Source: Polyangiaceae bacterium
GTDB taxonomy: Bacteria; Myxococcota_A; Polyangia; Polyangiales; Polyangiaceae
Direction: 5' to 3'
DNA: 51,642 bases
Assembly (NCBI GenBank): GCA_025353725.1
Contig: JANXOF010000006.1
Span: forward strand, 1-51,642
The notes beneath the pieces are model-generated. The model made no database searches. It was given only the letters and a program-made list of their open reading frames with translations, and was not told the origin of the DNA. The position numbers and the translations under genes are program-made. Within the stretch, counting starts at the first letter, position 1. Each line of letters opens with the position of its first letter. Below, piece after piece: positions 17,753-25,573 of the stretch.

Positions 17753-18155
17753 AGAATGCCGACGACGACGAATTCGTCGACGACTAAGACGCAGTGTCCG
17801 TGCCCTACCGTGATCGGCGCTCGTGCCGTGGTGCGGAAGCGCCCGAATCGCGGATAGTGGAGACGCTCGGTCAGCTGTGTTCGCGACGCGAGGGCCGATC
17901 TCGACTCCGATTGCCCAGGTTGGACAATCCACCGCTCGCTACCCCTTAGGCGTCGGGGGCGCACGTGCGACTGTCGATGGCTCCGGCAAGGTCGTAGCGC
18001 CGAAGCTCCTCGGCTATCGAGCATCGATGTCCGACGGAAGCGAGCGCGCGGCGAGGGTGCCGCCAGGCAGCATGCCGCGCGCGCGGAGTGCGTCCGTTCA
18101 CAACCTCCGTGACGCGAGCGGGTGACATGCTGACCTTCGCCTGGGGGAAGCCGCG
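17753..18155. other. 403-bp region with no supported gene
   Basis: Downstream of the protease remnant. Open frames here are short on both strands and none resembles a known protein; the part next to 17752 is probably eroded protease sequence. It ends at the second 28-bp repeat. No tRNA, hairpin with T-run or IS-like end was found. Confidence 0.5.
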
Positions 18156-18159
18156 TTAG
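18132..18159 (+). repeat. 28-bp direct repeat, copy 2
   Basis: Second copy of the element at 16208-16235 (three mismatches at unit positions 12, 14 and 19). It overlaps the stop codon of the murein endopeptidase gene. The 1.9 kb between the copies is the protease pseudogene and its eroded flank. Confidence 0.6.
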
Positions 18160-19403
18160 TCGTGCTCAAGCACTCCATCGGGGTCGGAGACTGGCGCGCG
18201 CGACGCGGGCCCTTGCTCTTTCGGCGATTCCCACCTGGGGCGAACTCCCGTAAGCGGTGTTGGAATTACCGCTGAATCGAGGCCCGGCACTGCGGGCGAA
18301 AGATTCGGAATCAGAGAATCCGTGTTCGCGCTTTCCTCCTCGTGATCTGCAGGCGGCCTATCCATCGGCTTCGTGGGCACCGCGTGCGCCATGGCGCCGT
18401 GGGCGGGCATGGGAACTGCCGCGTGCGGAACCGGCCCAGACGGGACGAGGCGCGTGGGCGGCGCGACGCGCACGGCAGCGGCCGAACGACCGTGCGTGGC
18501 CAATGCGCTGCCGCGACCGGCGAAACGGGCTCGCCCGGTCGGCTGCTCGATGCACTTGTCCATCCCCGCTGGACAGCCGATGCGAACGTGGAAATGATCG
18601 TCATGCGGTAAAGCGCCGCGCGGCTGGGCCAATACCTCGGACGCATGTACCCGCACCGCGAGAGGTGCGCCAACCTTCGCGGCGTAAGCGAGAAGACGCT
18701 CTCGAATCGGTGTCGCGACGAACACGTGGGTGACTTTGGCTTGACCATCCCCGACGACAGCCGCAACGAACGCCCAATTTCGCGCGTCGTCGAAGTGCGC
18801 CCCAGGCCAACTCGCGGCCGTACCGTCACCGGCGAAGGCGACCATCTGGTCACCGTACATCGGTTTACCCGATGCGTTTTTGACATAGAAACCGACGTCG
18901 GCATCGCGCCCGCTCTCGTGCGAGGCGTGCCGATCGAGTTCACCGCCCCCCGCTTTCGAGAGGTGCCCAACCGACAATACGGCGTCGGGGAACTGCTTAC
19001 GCACGCTTTTCGCCGCCCGATCGACGAGGCCGACCAGCACGCTGGTACCCCAGCGAACGTCCGAGCCGGCGTAAACCGGATAGCCGCGCAAGTACGGCGC
19101 GTCCGAGAGATGGACGCCGCCAAGGAGCTGCCCCTGCGTCGGGGAACCGATGCTTTTGCTCGGCATCAGGCGCAACGGCGTCGACGCCGCGCCTAAGCTC
19201 GCCGTCGTTCCGTGCACACGGACGATTGATGCTGGAGTGCCATTCGCCGCACCGTCGCGCCGTGAGTCCTTTGGCGCGGAAGGTGCGCGTTGCGACGCTG
19301 GCGTCGCCGACGCGGCGCCGGACGCAAGTGTGATCGAAAGAGCGAGCGAGGCTACCGCGAGGCGTGGGACTGCCGCGGGGCGTGGGATAGTGTGTGTCGG
19401 CAC
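18156..19403 (-). CDS. MepA-like penicillin-insensitive murein endopeptidase (M74) with long C-terminal tail
   Basis: Exported peptidoglycan hydrolase that cuts the D-Ala-mDAP cross-link. 415 residues: signal peptide (cleavage near ASA-TP, residue 34), then the LAS-type domain about 90-285. Zinc and active-site residues are visible: RHASHESGRDADVGFYV gives His162 and Asp169, and LPHDDHFHVRIGC gives His267, His270 and His272. E. coli MepA is about 270 residues; here about 125 extra C-terminal residues are rich in Pro, Ala and Arg with no recognised domain, perhaps a wall-binding or disordered tail. GTG start; no Shine-Dalgarno seen. Divergent from the CoA-transferase operon. Confidence 0.9.
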   Translation of the reverse strand: MPTHTIPRPAAVPRLAVASLALSITLASGAASATPASQRAPSAPKDSRRDGAANGTPASIVRVHGTTASLGAASTPLRLMPSKSIGSPTQGQLLGGVHLSDAPYLRGYPVYAGSDVRWGTSVLVGLVDRAAKSVRKQFPDAVLSVGHLSKAGGGELDRHASHESGRDADVGFYVKNASGKPMYGDQMVAFAGDGTAASWPGAHFDDARNWAFVAAVVGDGQAKVTHVFVATPIRERLLAYAAKVGAPLAVRVHASEVLAQPRGALPHDDHFHVRIGCPAGMDKCIEQPTGRARFAGRGSALATHGRSAAAVRVAPPTRLVPSGPVPHAAVPMPAHGAMAHAVPTKPMDRPPADHEEESANTDSLIPNLSPAVPGLDSAVIPTPLTGVRPRWESPKEQGPASRAPVSDPDGVLEHD

Positions 19404-19536
19404 GGTAGCGCGGAGCCCACCACGCAGCGCTCGGCTGGGCCAACTTCGCCGCCTCGGCTTGCGCGCGGTCGCGGCCTTCGATGTGTCCCTGGCCCGAAAG
19501 AAGAAGAGCGCTCGACGCTACGCGCACGTTTCAGAC

Positions 19537-19542
19537 TAGGCT
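19537..19542 (+). promoter_or_regulatory. -10-like TAGGCT before scoA
   Basis: TAGGCT ends 9 nt before ATG 19552 and no Shine-Dalgarno sequence follows, in line with the leaderless pattern at other genes in this window. Confidence 0.4.
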
Positions 19543-19551
19543 GCTGCCGCG

Positions 19552-20298
19552 ATGAACAAAGTCTTCAAAAGTGCGCGCGAGGCAGTCGCTGATATCCCGA
19601 GCGGCGCTACCGTGCTCGCAGGCGGCTTCGGACTGTGTGGCATACCCGAAAATTCGATTCGTGCGATAGCGGAGCTAGGGGTCAAGTCGCTCACGTTCGT
19701 CTCGAACAATTGCGGCGTCGACGACTTCGGGCTCGGCATCCTTCTGCGCAACAAACAGATTGAAAAGATGCTCTCGAGCTACGTCGGCGAAAACAAAGAG
19801 TTCGAGCGCCAATACCTCTCAGGCGAGCTCGAAGTCGAACTCTGCCCGCAAGGCACTCTCGCCGAGCGAGTTCGCGCGGGCGGCGCGGGTATCCCAGCGT
19901 TTTTCACGGCTACGGGCGCGGGGACGGCCGTAAGCGACGGCGGCTTGCCTCTCAAGTACGCGGCGGACGGAACGGTCGCGAAAGCGAGTCCGAAGAAGGA
20001 GACGCGCACGATCGACGGTCGTCTCTATGTGTTGGAAGAGGCTATCACCGGCGACTTTGCCATTGTGAAGGCGTGGAAGGGAGACCGGTTTGGTAATCTC
20101 GTCTACCGACATACGGCCATGAACTTCAACCCCATGATGGCGACAGCCGCGAAGGTAACCATTGCCGAGGTCGAGGAGCTCGTTGACGTTGGCGAGCTTG
20201 ATCCCGACCACGTTCATACGCCGGGTATCTTCGTCCACCGGATCTTCCGCGGCGACGCCTTCGAGAAACGTATCGAACGACGGACGGTGTCAACATGA
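19552..20298 (+). CDS. scoA: 3-oxoacid CoA-transferase subunit A
   Basis: Alpha subunit (248 residues) of a succinyl-CoA:3-ketoacid CoA-transferase, which moves CoA between succinyl-CoA and acetoacetate and so lets the cell use ketone bodies or leucine and lysine breakdown products. Family signature [13 protein letters not shown] lies at 24-36, with [15 protein letters not shown] and PGIFVHRIF near the end. Subunit B follows with a 4-bp overlap. Related CoA-transferases with other acids (acetate, butyrate, adipate) share the fold, so the exact acid partner is inferred from overall similarity. Confidence 0.92.
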   Translation: MNKVFKSAREAVADIPSGATVLAGGFGLCGIPENSIRAIAELGVKSLTFVSNNCGVDDFGLGILLRNKQIEKMLSSYVGENKEFERQYLSGELEVELCPQGTLAERVRAGGAGIPAFFTATGAGTAVSDGGLPLKYAADGTVAKASPKKETRTIDGRLYVLEEAITGDFAIVKAWKGDRFGNLVYRHTAMNFNPMMATAAKVTIAEVEELVDVGELDPDHVHTPGIFVHRIFRGDAFEKRIERRTVST

Positions 20299-20972
20299 CT
20301 ATGAATACGTCTCAAAAAGGACTTTCACGCGAACAGATTGCGCGGCGAGCGGCGCAAGAACTCCGAGACGGGTTCTACGTCAACCTGGGAATCGGTATGC
20401 CGACGCTTGTCGCAAACTACATTCCCGCGGGCGTCGAGGTCGTCCTGCAAAGCGAAAACGGGCTACTGGGGATAGGCCCCTACCCTAAAGAGAAGGACAT
20501 CGACGCCGACCTCATCAACGCGGGTAAAGAGACCGTCACGATGCTCGCGGGCTCAGCAATCTTTTCTAGCGCAGATAGCTTCGCGATGATTCGCGGCGGG
20601 CATATCGATCTCGCCATTTTAGGCGCTATGCAAGTTTCAGCGCGCGGCGATCTGGCGAACTGGATGATTCCTGGAAAGATGGTGAAGGGGATGGGCGGCG
20701 CCATGGACCTCGTGGCAAGCGCGAAGCGGGTCGTCGTGATCATGGACCACGCGGCCAAAGACGGCGCACCCAAAATACTTGCCGAATGCAATCTTCCACT
20801 GACCGGACGAAAGGTCGTTCACCGCATCATCACCGACCTCGCATGCATTGACGTGACCGACGACGGGCTCATCCTCCGCGAGGTGGCGCCGGGCGTCAGT
20901 GCGCGAGAAGTTCAAGAGCGAACGGAACCTACGCTCAGGGTCCCCTCCGACCTCATCGAAATGAAGGTCTGA
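20295..20972 (+). CDS. scoB: 3-oxoacid CoA-transferase subunit B
   Basis: Beta subunit of 225 residues carrying the catalytic glutamate, Glu54 in [11 protein letters not shown], which forms the covalent glutamyl-CoA intermediate. Other family marks are [29 protein letters not shown] and ADGLAN-like [20 protein letters not shown]. Overlaps scoA by 4 bp (ATGA), as expected for subunits made in equal amounts. No further catabolic gene follows, so the unit looks like a two-gene operon. Confidence 0.94.
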   Translation: MTMNTSQKGLSREQIARRAAQELRDGFYVNLGIGMPTLVANYIPAGVEVVLQSENGLLGIGPYPKEKDIDADLINAGKETVTMLAGSAIFSSADSFAMIRGGHIDLAILGAMQVSARGDLANWMIPGKMVKGMGGAMDLVASAKRVVVIMDHAAKDGAPKILAECNLPLTGRKVVHRIITDLACIDVTDDGLILREVAPGVSAREVQERTEPTLRVPSDLIEMKV

Positions 20973-20979
20973 ACGAGAA

Positions 20980-20991
20980 TTCAAATTTGAA
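20980..20991. repeat. 12-bp AT-rich palindrome
   Basis: TTCAAATTTGAA, a perfect palindrome in the 30-bp gap between scoB and the LamG gene. It stands out in GC-rich surroundings and could be an operator for the gene that follows 11 bp later. Confidence 0.35.
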
Positions 20992-21002
20992 AAGATCAAC
21001 CC

Positions 21003-21626
21003 GTGAGCTTCGACGACTTGTCACCTCTGCGCACCCACGGAAGGTTCGTCGGTGCGATGACGTGCGGTGTGCCTGGGGCCATCGCGGGTGATCTAGACAC
21101 CGCGTGCAGATTTGATGGTATAGACAGCGCGGTGGTCGTGAGCGCCGCTAAGCTGGCATTCGCTGGAACGCGCGACTTCTCGGTCGAAGCCTGGGCACGA
21201 CCCACGGACTTGAGCGGAACGCCACGCCTCGTTGCAGGCGTCAGCGGGACGCCTTACCTCGATGGGTGGTCGATTACGTACGGCAACGGTCCCAGCGAAC
21301 GACCGAGCATCGAGCGCGATCGAGCGGGCGGAGCGGAAACCGCCTTCGCGGACGCGGGACCTCTGGGAGCTTACGTTCATCTGGTCGGGACTTACGACGG
21401 CGCAAACCTTTGCCTCTACGCGAATGGAATCCTCACGTCGTCCGTACCGTCGCCTCTACCGGTGCAAGGGTTATCCGGCAACGCCTTCACGATCGGCTCG
21501 GATGGCAATCTAGTAGACCAGCATTTTACTGGAGATATCGACGAGGTCGCTGTCTACGACCACGCGCTGCTCGCGAGCCGCGTGAAAGCGCACTTCGATG
21601 CCGCGACCTTGGGCGCAAAACCCTGA
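21003..21626 (+). CDS. LamG-type jelly-roll domain protein, probably N-terminally truncated
   Basis: 207 residues forming one concanavalin A-like/LamG domain: PGAIAGDLDTACRFDGIDSA, then FSVEAWARPTDLSG, a glycan-binding-type middle, and FTGDIDEVAVYDHALLASRV at the end. Family members usually have the first strand (a WRF or YYRL-type segment) before the DDLSP-like stretch and a signal peptide; here GTG 21003 begins directly at SFDDLSPLRTHG and an in-frame TGA lies only 13 bp upstream. It is therefore either a trimmed remnant or a rare cytosolic form. Role unknown. Confidence 0.68.
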   Translation: MSFDDLSPLRTHGRFVGAMTCGVPGAIAGDLDTACRFDGIDSAVVVSAAKLAFAGTRDFSVEAWARPTDLSGTPRLVAGVSGTPYLDGWSITYGNGPSERPSIERDRAGGAETAFADAGPLGAYVHLVGTYDGANLCLYANGILTSSVPSPLPVQGLSGNAFTIGSDGNLVDQHFTGDIDEVAVYDHALLASRVKAHFDAATLGAKP

Positions 21627-21790
21627 GTCGCACCGAACGTCATTGCGGAGTTTCCTCCTTGCGCCGACGAAATACAAGGTCGAGAACGCGAGCCCATCAG
21701 TGAACAAATGAACGGGCGGCGTGGGTGAACGATGCAAGGTCCTCCAAGGTCAGCCAATGGTTCGATAGGTTGAGTAGAGGCTTTGTGGCG

Positions 21791-21796
21791 TAGCCT
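21791..21796 (+). promoter_or_regulatory. -10-like TAGCCT that decides the acyltransferase start
   Basis: TAGCCT ends 7 nt before GTG 21804; no Shine-Dalgarno sequence lies near any of the candidate starts (21783, 21804, 21906). The spacing equals that at ribA and the Kelch gene. Confidence 0.42.
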
Positions 21797-21803
21797 TGGG
21801 GTT

Positions 21804-22637
21804 GTGGAAACACGCCAAGCACGCCAACCGAAGCGAAGGAGTGAGGTCACCGGAGGCACTCAAGCACCGGATTCGGAGGAGTGGTCAGCGCGCACGAATC
21901 TAACGATGGTGCACGCACTTCGCCCACTTGTTCGCGCCCTCGCACGGCTGCACCCCGTCACATTTGAGGGCACCGAGAACCTGCCGCAAGGGCCAGCTAT
22001 ACTGGTCGGAAACCACGGCACGCTCGGCTATGAGTCGCTCCTCTTTTTCGAGCGCATCTTTACGGAGTGCGGTCGTTTGCCCGTGGGTCTCGCGGATCGC
22101 TTCTTTTTCAAAATTCCGGGCGTGCGCGACGTTCTCGTGCGCCTCGGAGGAGCCCGCGGGACCATTCCGAACGGCCTCCGCGCGCTTTCTCAGGGCAACC
22201 TCTTGGTCATTTATCCCGGCGGCGCCCGGGAGACACTCAAGCATGAAAGTGACAAATATCGATTGCTTTGGGGCAAGAGCTTCGGCTTTGCGCGGCTCGC
22301 CCTCAAAGCGGGAGTTCCGATCATCCCGTTTGCAGGCGCGGGCGTGGACGACACCTTTCGTATCGTGGCGCACATCCCGGGATCGGGCCGGATGCTGATG
22401 GGCCACGCGAAATATGATCTGCCGCTCGTCTGGGGTCGGCGCGGGCTGCTTCCCGAGGCCGTGCCTTTCTCGTTCCGCTTCGGCAAGCCTGTCGTTCCCC
22501 CGACGGGGGCGAATGCCGATGACGACGGTGCCGTCCGCGCCTTCCACCACGATGTTTGGACGCGCACGCAAGCCTTACTCAGCGACCTTACACGAGACTG
22601 GTCAATAGCTAATCTTGGGGATCACCCCAAGTTATGA
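21804..22637 (+). CDS. Lysophospholipid acyltransferase-like (PlsC/DGAT-related) protein
   Basis: 277-residue acyltransferase, expected at the inner membrane and using acyl-CoA or acyl-ACP for glycerolipid or wax/triacylglycerol formation. Visible are GPAILVGNHGTLGYESLLFF (motif I; the usual HX4D Asp is not kept), FFKIPGVRDVLVRLGGARG, YPGGARETLKHESDKYRLLW and LKAGVPIIPFAGAGVDDTF. This set is typical of the TMEM68/DGAT-like branch. The N-terminal 30 residues are basic and probably disordered. It overlaps the patatin gene by 4 bp, giving a coupled acyltransferase and lipid-hydrolase pair, which suggests lipid remodelling or lipid storage turnover. Confidence 0.85.
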   Translation: METRQARQPKRRSEVTGGTQAPDSEEWSARTNLTMVHALRPLVRALARLHPVTFEGTENLPQGPAILVGNHGTLGYESLLFFERIFTECGRLPVGLADRFFFKIPGVRDVLVRLGGARGTIPNGLRALSQGNLLVIYPGGARETLKHESDKYRLLWGKSFGFARLALKAGVPIIPFAGAGVDDTFRIVAHIPGSGRMLMGHAKYDLPLVWGRRGLLPEAVPFSFRFGKPVVPPTGANADDDGAVRAFHHDVWTRTQALLSDLTRDWSIANLGDHPKL

Positions 22638-23473
22638 AGGTGCTTATTCTTGGAGGCGGAGGCACGCTCGGTGCCTTTTCGGCCGGCGCGTTGCGAGCGG
22701 TAGAAGAGTACGGCTTCGTGCCTGACATTCTCATTGGGTCGAGCGCTGGGGGTATCAATCTTCTTCGTTATACGGTGAACGGTCCCGAGGAGGCCGTCGC
22801 CTTCTGGGATTCCGTCGCCGAATTCGGAACCGTCGTACGAGGTCTACTTGGCGGAAGGAACTTCAGCGAAGGGCTGCTCGACGCGAAGTGGCTTCGCGCG
22901 CGCGTGGAGGCTGGCGTCGACTTCGAAGCACTGATGCGAGACCGACGAAACCTCGCGTTTTTGGTGGTAAACTTGAAGACTGGCAAAGTGAGCGTGAGGG
23001 GCAACCGCACCGAGGCAAACGCGGACGCGTTGCGCGCGGTCTCTCGCGGTGCCTATGCGTTGCCGCCCCTGCTCCCCCCGGTCGTGCTCGGTCAAGAGGT
23101 GCTTGCCGATGGCGGACTTCTCCACAACGCGCCACTCAACGCGGCAGTAAAGCTCGGCGCGACGGAAATTGTGTACTTGTGCAACGTCCGAGCAATTCCG
23201 AAAGACGGATTTAGCAAGACATCCACGGTGCGTTCCTCATGGCGATACGCCGAAATATTTTTTAGGCGTGCCTCGAACGTTGGATTCGTAGACGCGGAAA
23301 TCGTTGACGAGAGTTTTCGCGGCGTTCCGTTTCTTGCCATCGCTCCCCCTGCGACGCTCGGCTTCGGACACGTCATGCGCGTCATGCTTCCACGCGCCGA
23401 AGCCGCGCAATACCTTATAAGCACGGGCTACGACTGCGCAAAAAGAGCTCTCACTCAATGGCGCCCCAAGTGA
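22634..23473 (+). CDS. Patatin-like phospholipase
   Basis: 279-residue acyl hydrolase with a Ser-Asp dyad. The oxyanion loop is GGGGTLGAFSAGAL at the N-terminus, the nucleophile elbow is GSSAG with Ser37, and the dyad Asp159 lies in LADGGLLHNAP. No signal peptide, so it acts on inner-membrane or cytosolic lipids. The start ATG overlaps the stop of the acyltransferase gene, and the pair could make and break the same ester bonds. Confidence 0.91.
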   Translation: MKVLILGGGGTLGAFSAGALRAVEEYGFVPDILIGSSAGGINLLRYTVNGPEEAVAFWDSVAEFGTVVRGLLGGRNFSEGLLDAKWLRARVEAGVDFEALMRDRRNLAFLVVNLKTGKVSVRGNRTEANADALRAVSRGAYALPPLLPPVVLGQEVLADGGLLHNAPLNAAVKLGATEIVYLCNVRAIPKDGFSKTSTVRSSWRYAEIFFRRASNVGFVDAEIVDESFRGVPFLAIAPPATLGFGHVMRVMLPRAEAAQYLISTGYDCAKRALTQWRPK

Positions 23474-23548
23474 ACAGGACGTAAGTCGCTCCACACCAAG
23501 TCTGCTCTCGGCACATTGTCAAAGCGCTATCGCAAAATACATCTCGGG

Positions 23549-25468
23549 TCATTCGACCTTTCGGAGACGCTTTCGCCTAAGGACGGCAAGTGAACCCAGT
23601 AACATCAACCCGCTTAAGCAAACCGTCGTAGAGTTCGACGGCTTGCGCGCGCTAACGGCACAGCCTGACGCGTCGTCCACCCCCGCTCCAGGCGGTAACA
23701 CGCACTGCCGGGAGGCGTCGCAAACCGCCGGTGAAACACAATCGGAAGCCGTGGTACATAGCGAAAGGCATGTGCTCGCGTTGCACGCATAAGGCGTGCA
23801 GTCTGTCTGTTGCCCGTCCACGCCGGTTAGTGTGTGCTGACCGTCGCAAATCGCGCCACCGTTGGGGCACGTCGTCGATTTCCCATCGCAAACGAAGCCA
23901 CCCGAGCACCTTGGCGCGCCGGCGTACCCGCTACGAGCCGGGAAACAAGTTCCGTTTTCCGGAGCTCCCAAAGACTGCGAGCAAACTTCGCAGCCTTGGT
24001 TGCAGGCACTCGCGCAGCAGAATCCGTCGACACACGCTCCCGTGGCGCACTCGGCTCCGCCGTTCGAGCAAGGTTGCGCCTTTGCGAGTTTGCATTGTCC
24101 GGCTGCGTCGCAGGATTGCGTACCGTCGCAATTGGGAGGGTCGGGCGCACTGAGCACTGGCGCGCACTTCCCTGGGCTCAAAGCCGTGTTGCACGATTGA
24201 CACGTCGCGCAGCTCGCACTGTCGCAACAAACCCCGTCGACGCAGGAGCCTGAATCGCATTGGCTCCCCGTCGTGCAAGCACCGCCGCGCGACGCGAATT
24301 CCCAAGTATCCGATAATCCCTGGCCTAAGACGCTCGAACCACTAAAAAGAACGACTCGACCACGCCCGCGATCGAAAGCCAAAGGAAAGTAAAGCCGAAT
24401 GGAAGGAACTTTCGCGGTCGCTATCTTTTGCCATAGTACGCCATCCCACTCCCATGTTTCAGAGGACCCGGCGCCCCCGAACAGAATGGTTTTTCCGCGC
24501 GGCGTATCGTAAGTCATTCCAAAGCTGTCGCGCGGACTTGGGGCGACAGCCGGAATACGGTTTACCCACGTCGTCCCGTCATATTCCCATGTATCACCAA
24601 CTTCATTCTGTGGCGTGCATGAGGTATTGCTGCACGAGTAACCTCCGAAGAGAACCGTGACATGACGCGCGCTATCGTACGCCATCGCATGAGATTGTCT
24701 GGCGCTTGGAGCGGCAGCCGGCGATCGCTTTGCCCACGTTGCCCCGTCGTACTCCCAGGTGTCACCGAGGGTTTTGCCTGAGGCCGTCTCGCCGCCAAAG
24801 AGAACGATGACTTTCCTGAACGAGTCATAAGCCATCGCGTGTGAATCCCTCGACGTCGGCGAGGCCGCAGGCGAACGCTTTTGCCACTGGGAGCCGTCCC
24901 ATTGCCATGTATCAGAAAGGCTATTTCCCGTCTCGCACGCGGCGTTGGCACATAAATAGCCGCCGAAGAGAATTCCGACTTTCTGTGAGTCATCGAACAC
25001 CATCGCGTGAGCAAAACGAGCCTGCGGTTGGACAAGGGATGGATGGGAAAGCCAAGTTGCCCCGTCCCATGTCCAGGTATCGCCAAAAAGGGTCGTGTTT
25101 GCACAGTTGAGCCCCGCGCACTGCTCACCACCGAACAGTACGCTGTTCCCGCGAGCTGTGTCGTACACCATGACAGCAGAATCGCGCGCCGGCGGAGTCA
25201 CCGCGGACTTCACTTCTGCCCAGGAAGCGCTCTCCGACGAGGGACCTGCGGGGAGTTGCTGGCGACCTGCGCGGGTCTTCGGGTGACGGACTTCGGAGTC
25301 TTCAGTGCTCTCGCCTGTCGCGCTGCACGCGACCGCGATAGCAAGCGCCGCCGCTCCGAAAATACGTCCGTCAAATACGTTTGCAACGTTATCCACACTC
25401 GCTAGCAAACCGCTCGAGGTCATCCGCGTCAAGGCGGGCAAACCGCATCGCTGTGACGCTGAAGGCAT
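23549..25468 (-). CDS. Kelch-repeat surface protein with Cys-rich tail and MYXO-CTERM-like end
   Basis: 639-residue exported protein. The N-terminus has a hydrophobic stretch ending in a lipobox-like AVAC (Cys48). About 90-370 is a Kelch beta-propeller: five to six units of the form DTWEYDGATW...RSPAAAPSAR and LFGGY. Next comes a Cys-rich zone (CTTGSQCDSGSCVDGVCCDS and similar) to about 600, and the end is GCAVSARK, a hydrophobic segment LSGLMLLGSLAVL and RRKRLRK, which fits the MYXO-CTERM sorting plan. Having both a lipobox and a C-terminal anchor is unusual; one may be non-functional. Such proteins are typical of Polyangia surfaces. The start ATG 25468 has TAAGGT ending 7 nt upstream. Confidence 0.86.
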   Translation of the reverse strand: MPSASQRCGLPALTRMTSSGLLASVDNVANVFDGRIFGAAALAIAVACSATGESTEDSEVRHPKTRAGRQQLPAGPSSESASWAEVKSAVTPPARDSAVMVYDTARGNSVLFGGEQCAGLNCANTTLFGDTWTWDGATWLSHPSLVQPQARFAHAMVFDDSQKVGILFGGYLCANAACETGNSLSDTWQWDGSQWQKRSPAASPTSRDSHAMAYDSFRKVIVLFGGETASGKTLGDTWEYDGATWAKRSPAAAPSARQSHAMAYDSARHVTVLFGGYSCSNTSCTPQNEVGDTWEYDGTTWVNRIPAVAPSPRDSFGMTYDTPRGKTILFGGAGSSETWEWDGVLWQKIATAKVPSIRLYFPLAFDRGRGRVVLFSGSSVLGQGLSDTWEFASRGGACTTGSQCDSGSCVDGVCCDSASCATCQSCNTALSPGKCAPVLSAPDPPNCDGTQSCDAAGQCKLAKAQPCSNGGAECATGACVDGFCCASACNQGCEVCSQSLGAPENGTCFPARSGYAGAPRCSGGFVCDGKSTTCPNGGAICDGQHTLTGVDGQQTDCTPYACNASTCLSLCTTASDCVSPAVCDASRQCVLPPGAGVDDASGCAVSARKPSNSTTVCLSGLMLLGSLAVLRRKRLRKVE

Positions 25469-25475
25469 AAGTCGC

Positions 25476-25481
25476 ACCTTA
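25476..25481 (-). promoter_or_regulatory. -10-like TAAGGT before the Kelch gene
   Basis: On the minus strand TAAGGT is followed by 7 nt and ATG 25468, without a Shine-Dalgarno sequence. Confidence 0.42.
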
Positions 25482-25573
25482 CTGGCTAATGTCCGCGGTG
25501 TCGGTCGTGTGCAAATCGCCTCGTGCGGCCTGGCGGGTGGACCTCGCTCACGCAGAGGGCTACGGTGAGCCAC

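Noticed and set aside
18311-19123. Long alternative frame on the minus strand across the murein endopeptidase
   Set aside because: Ser/Arg-rich shadow; the other frame contains the zinc ligands and signal peptide.
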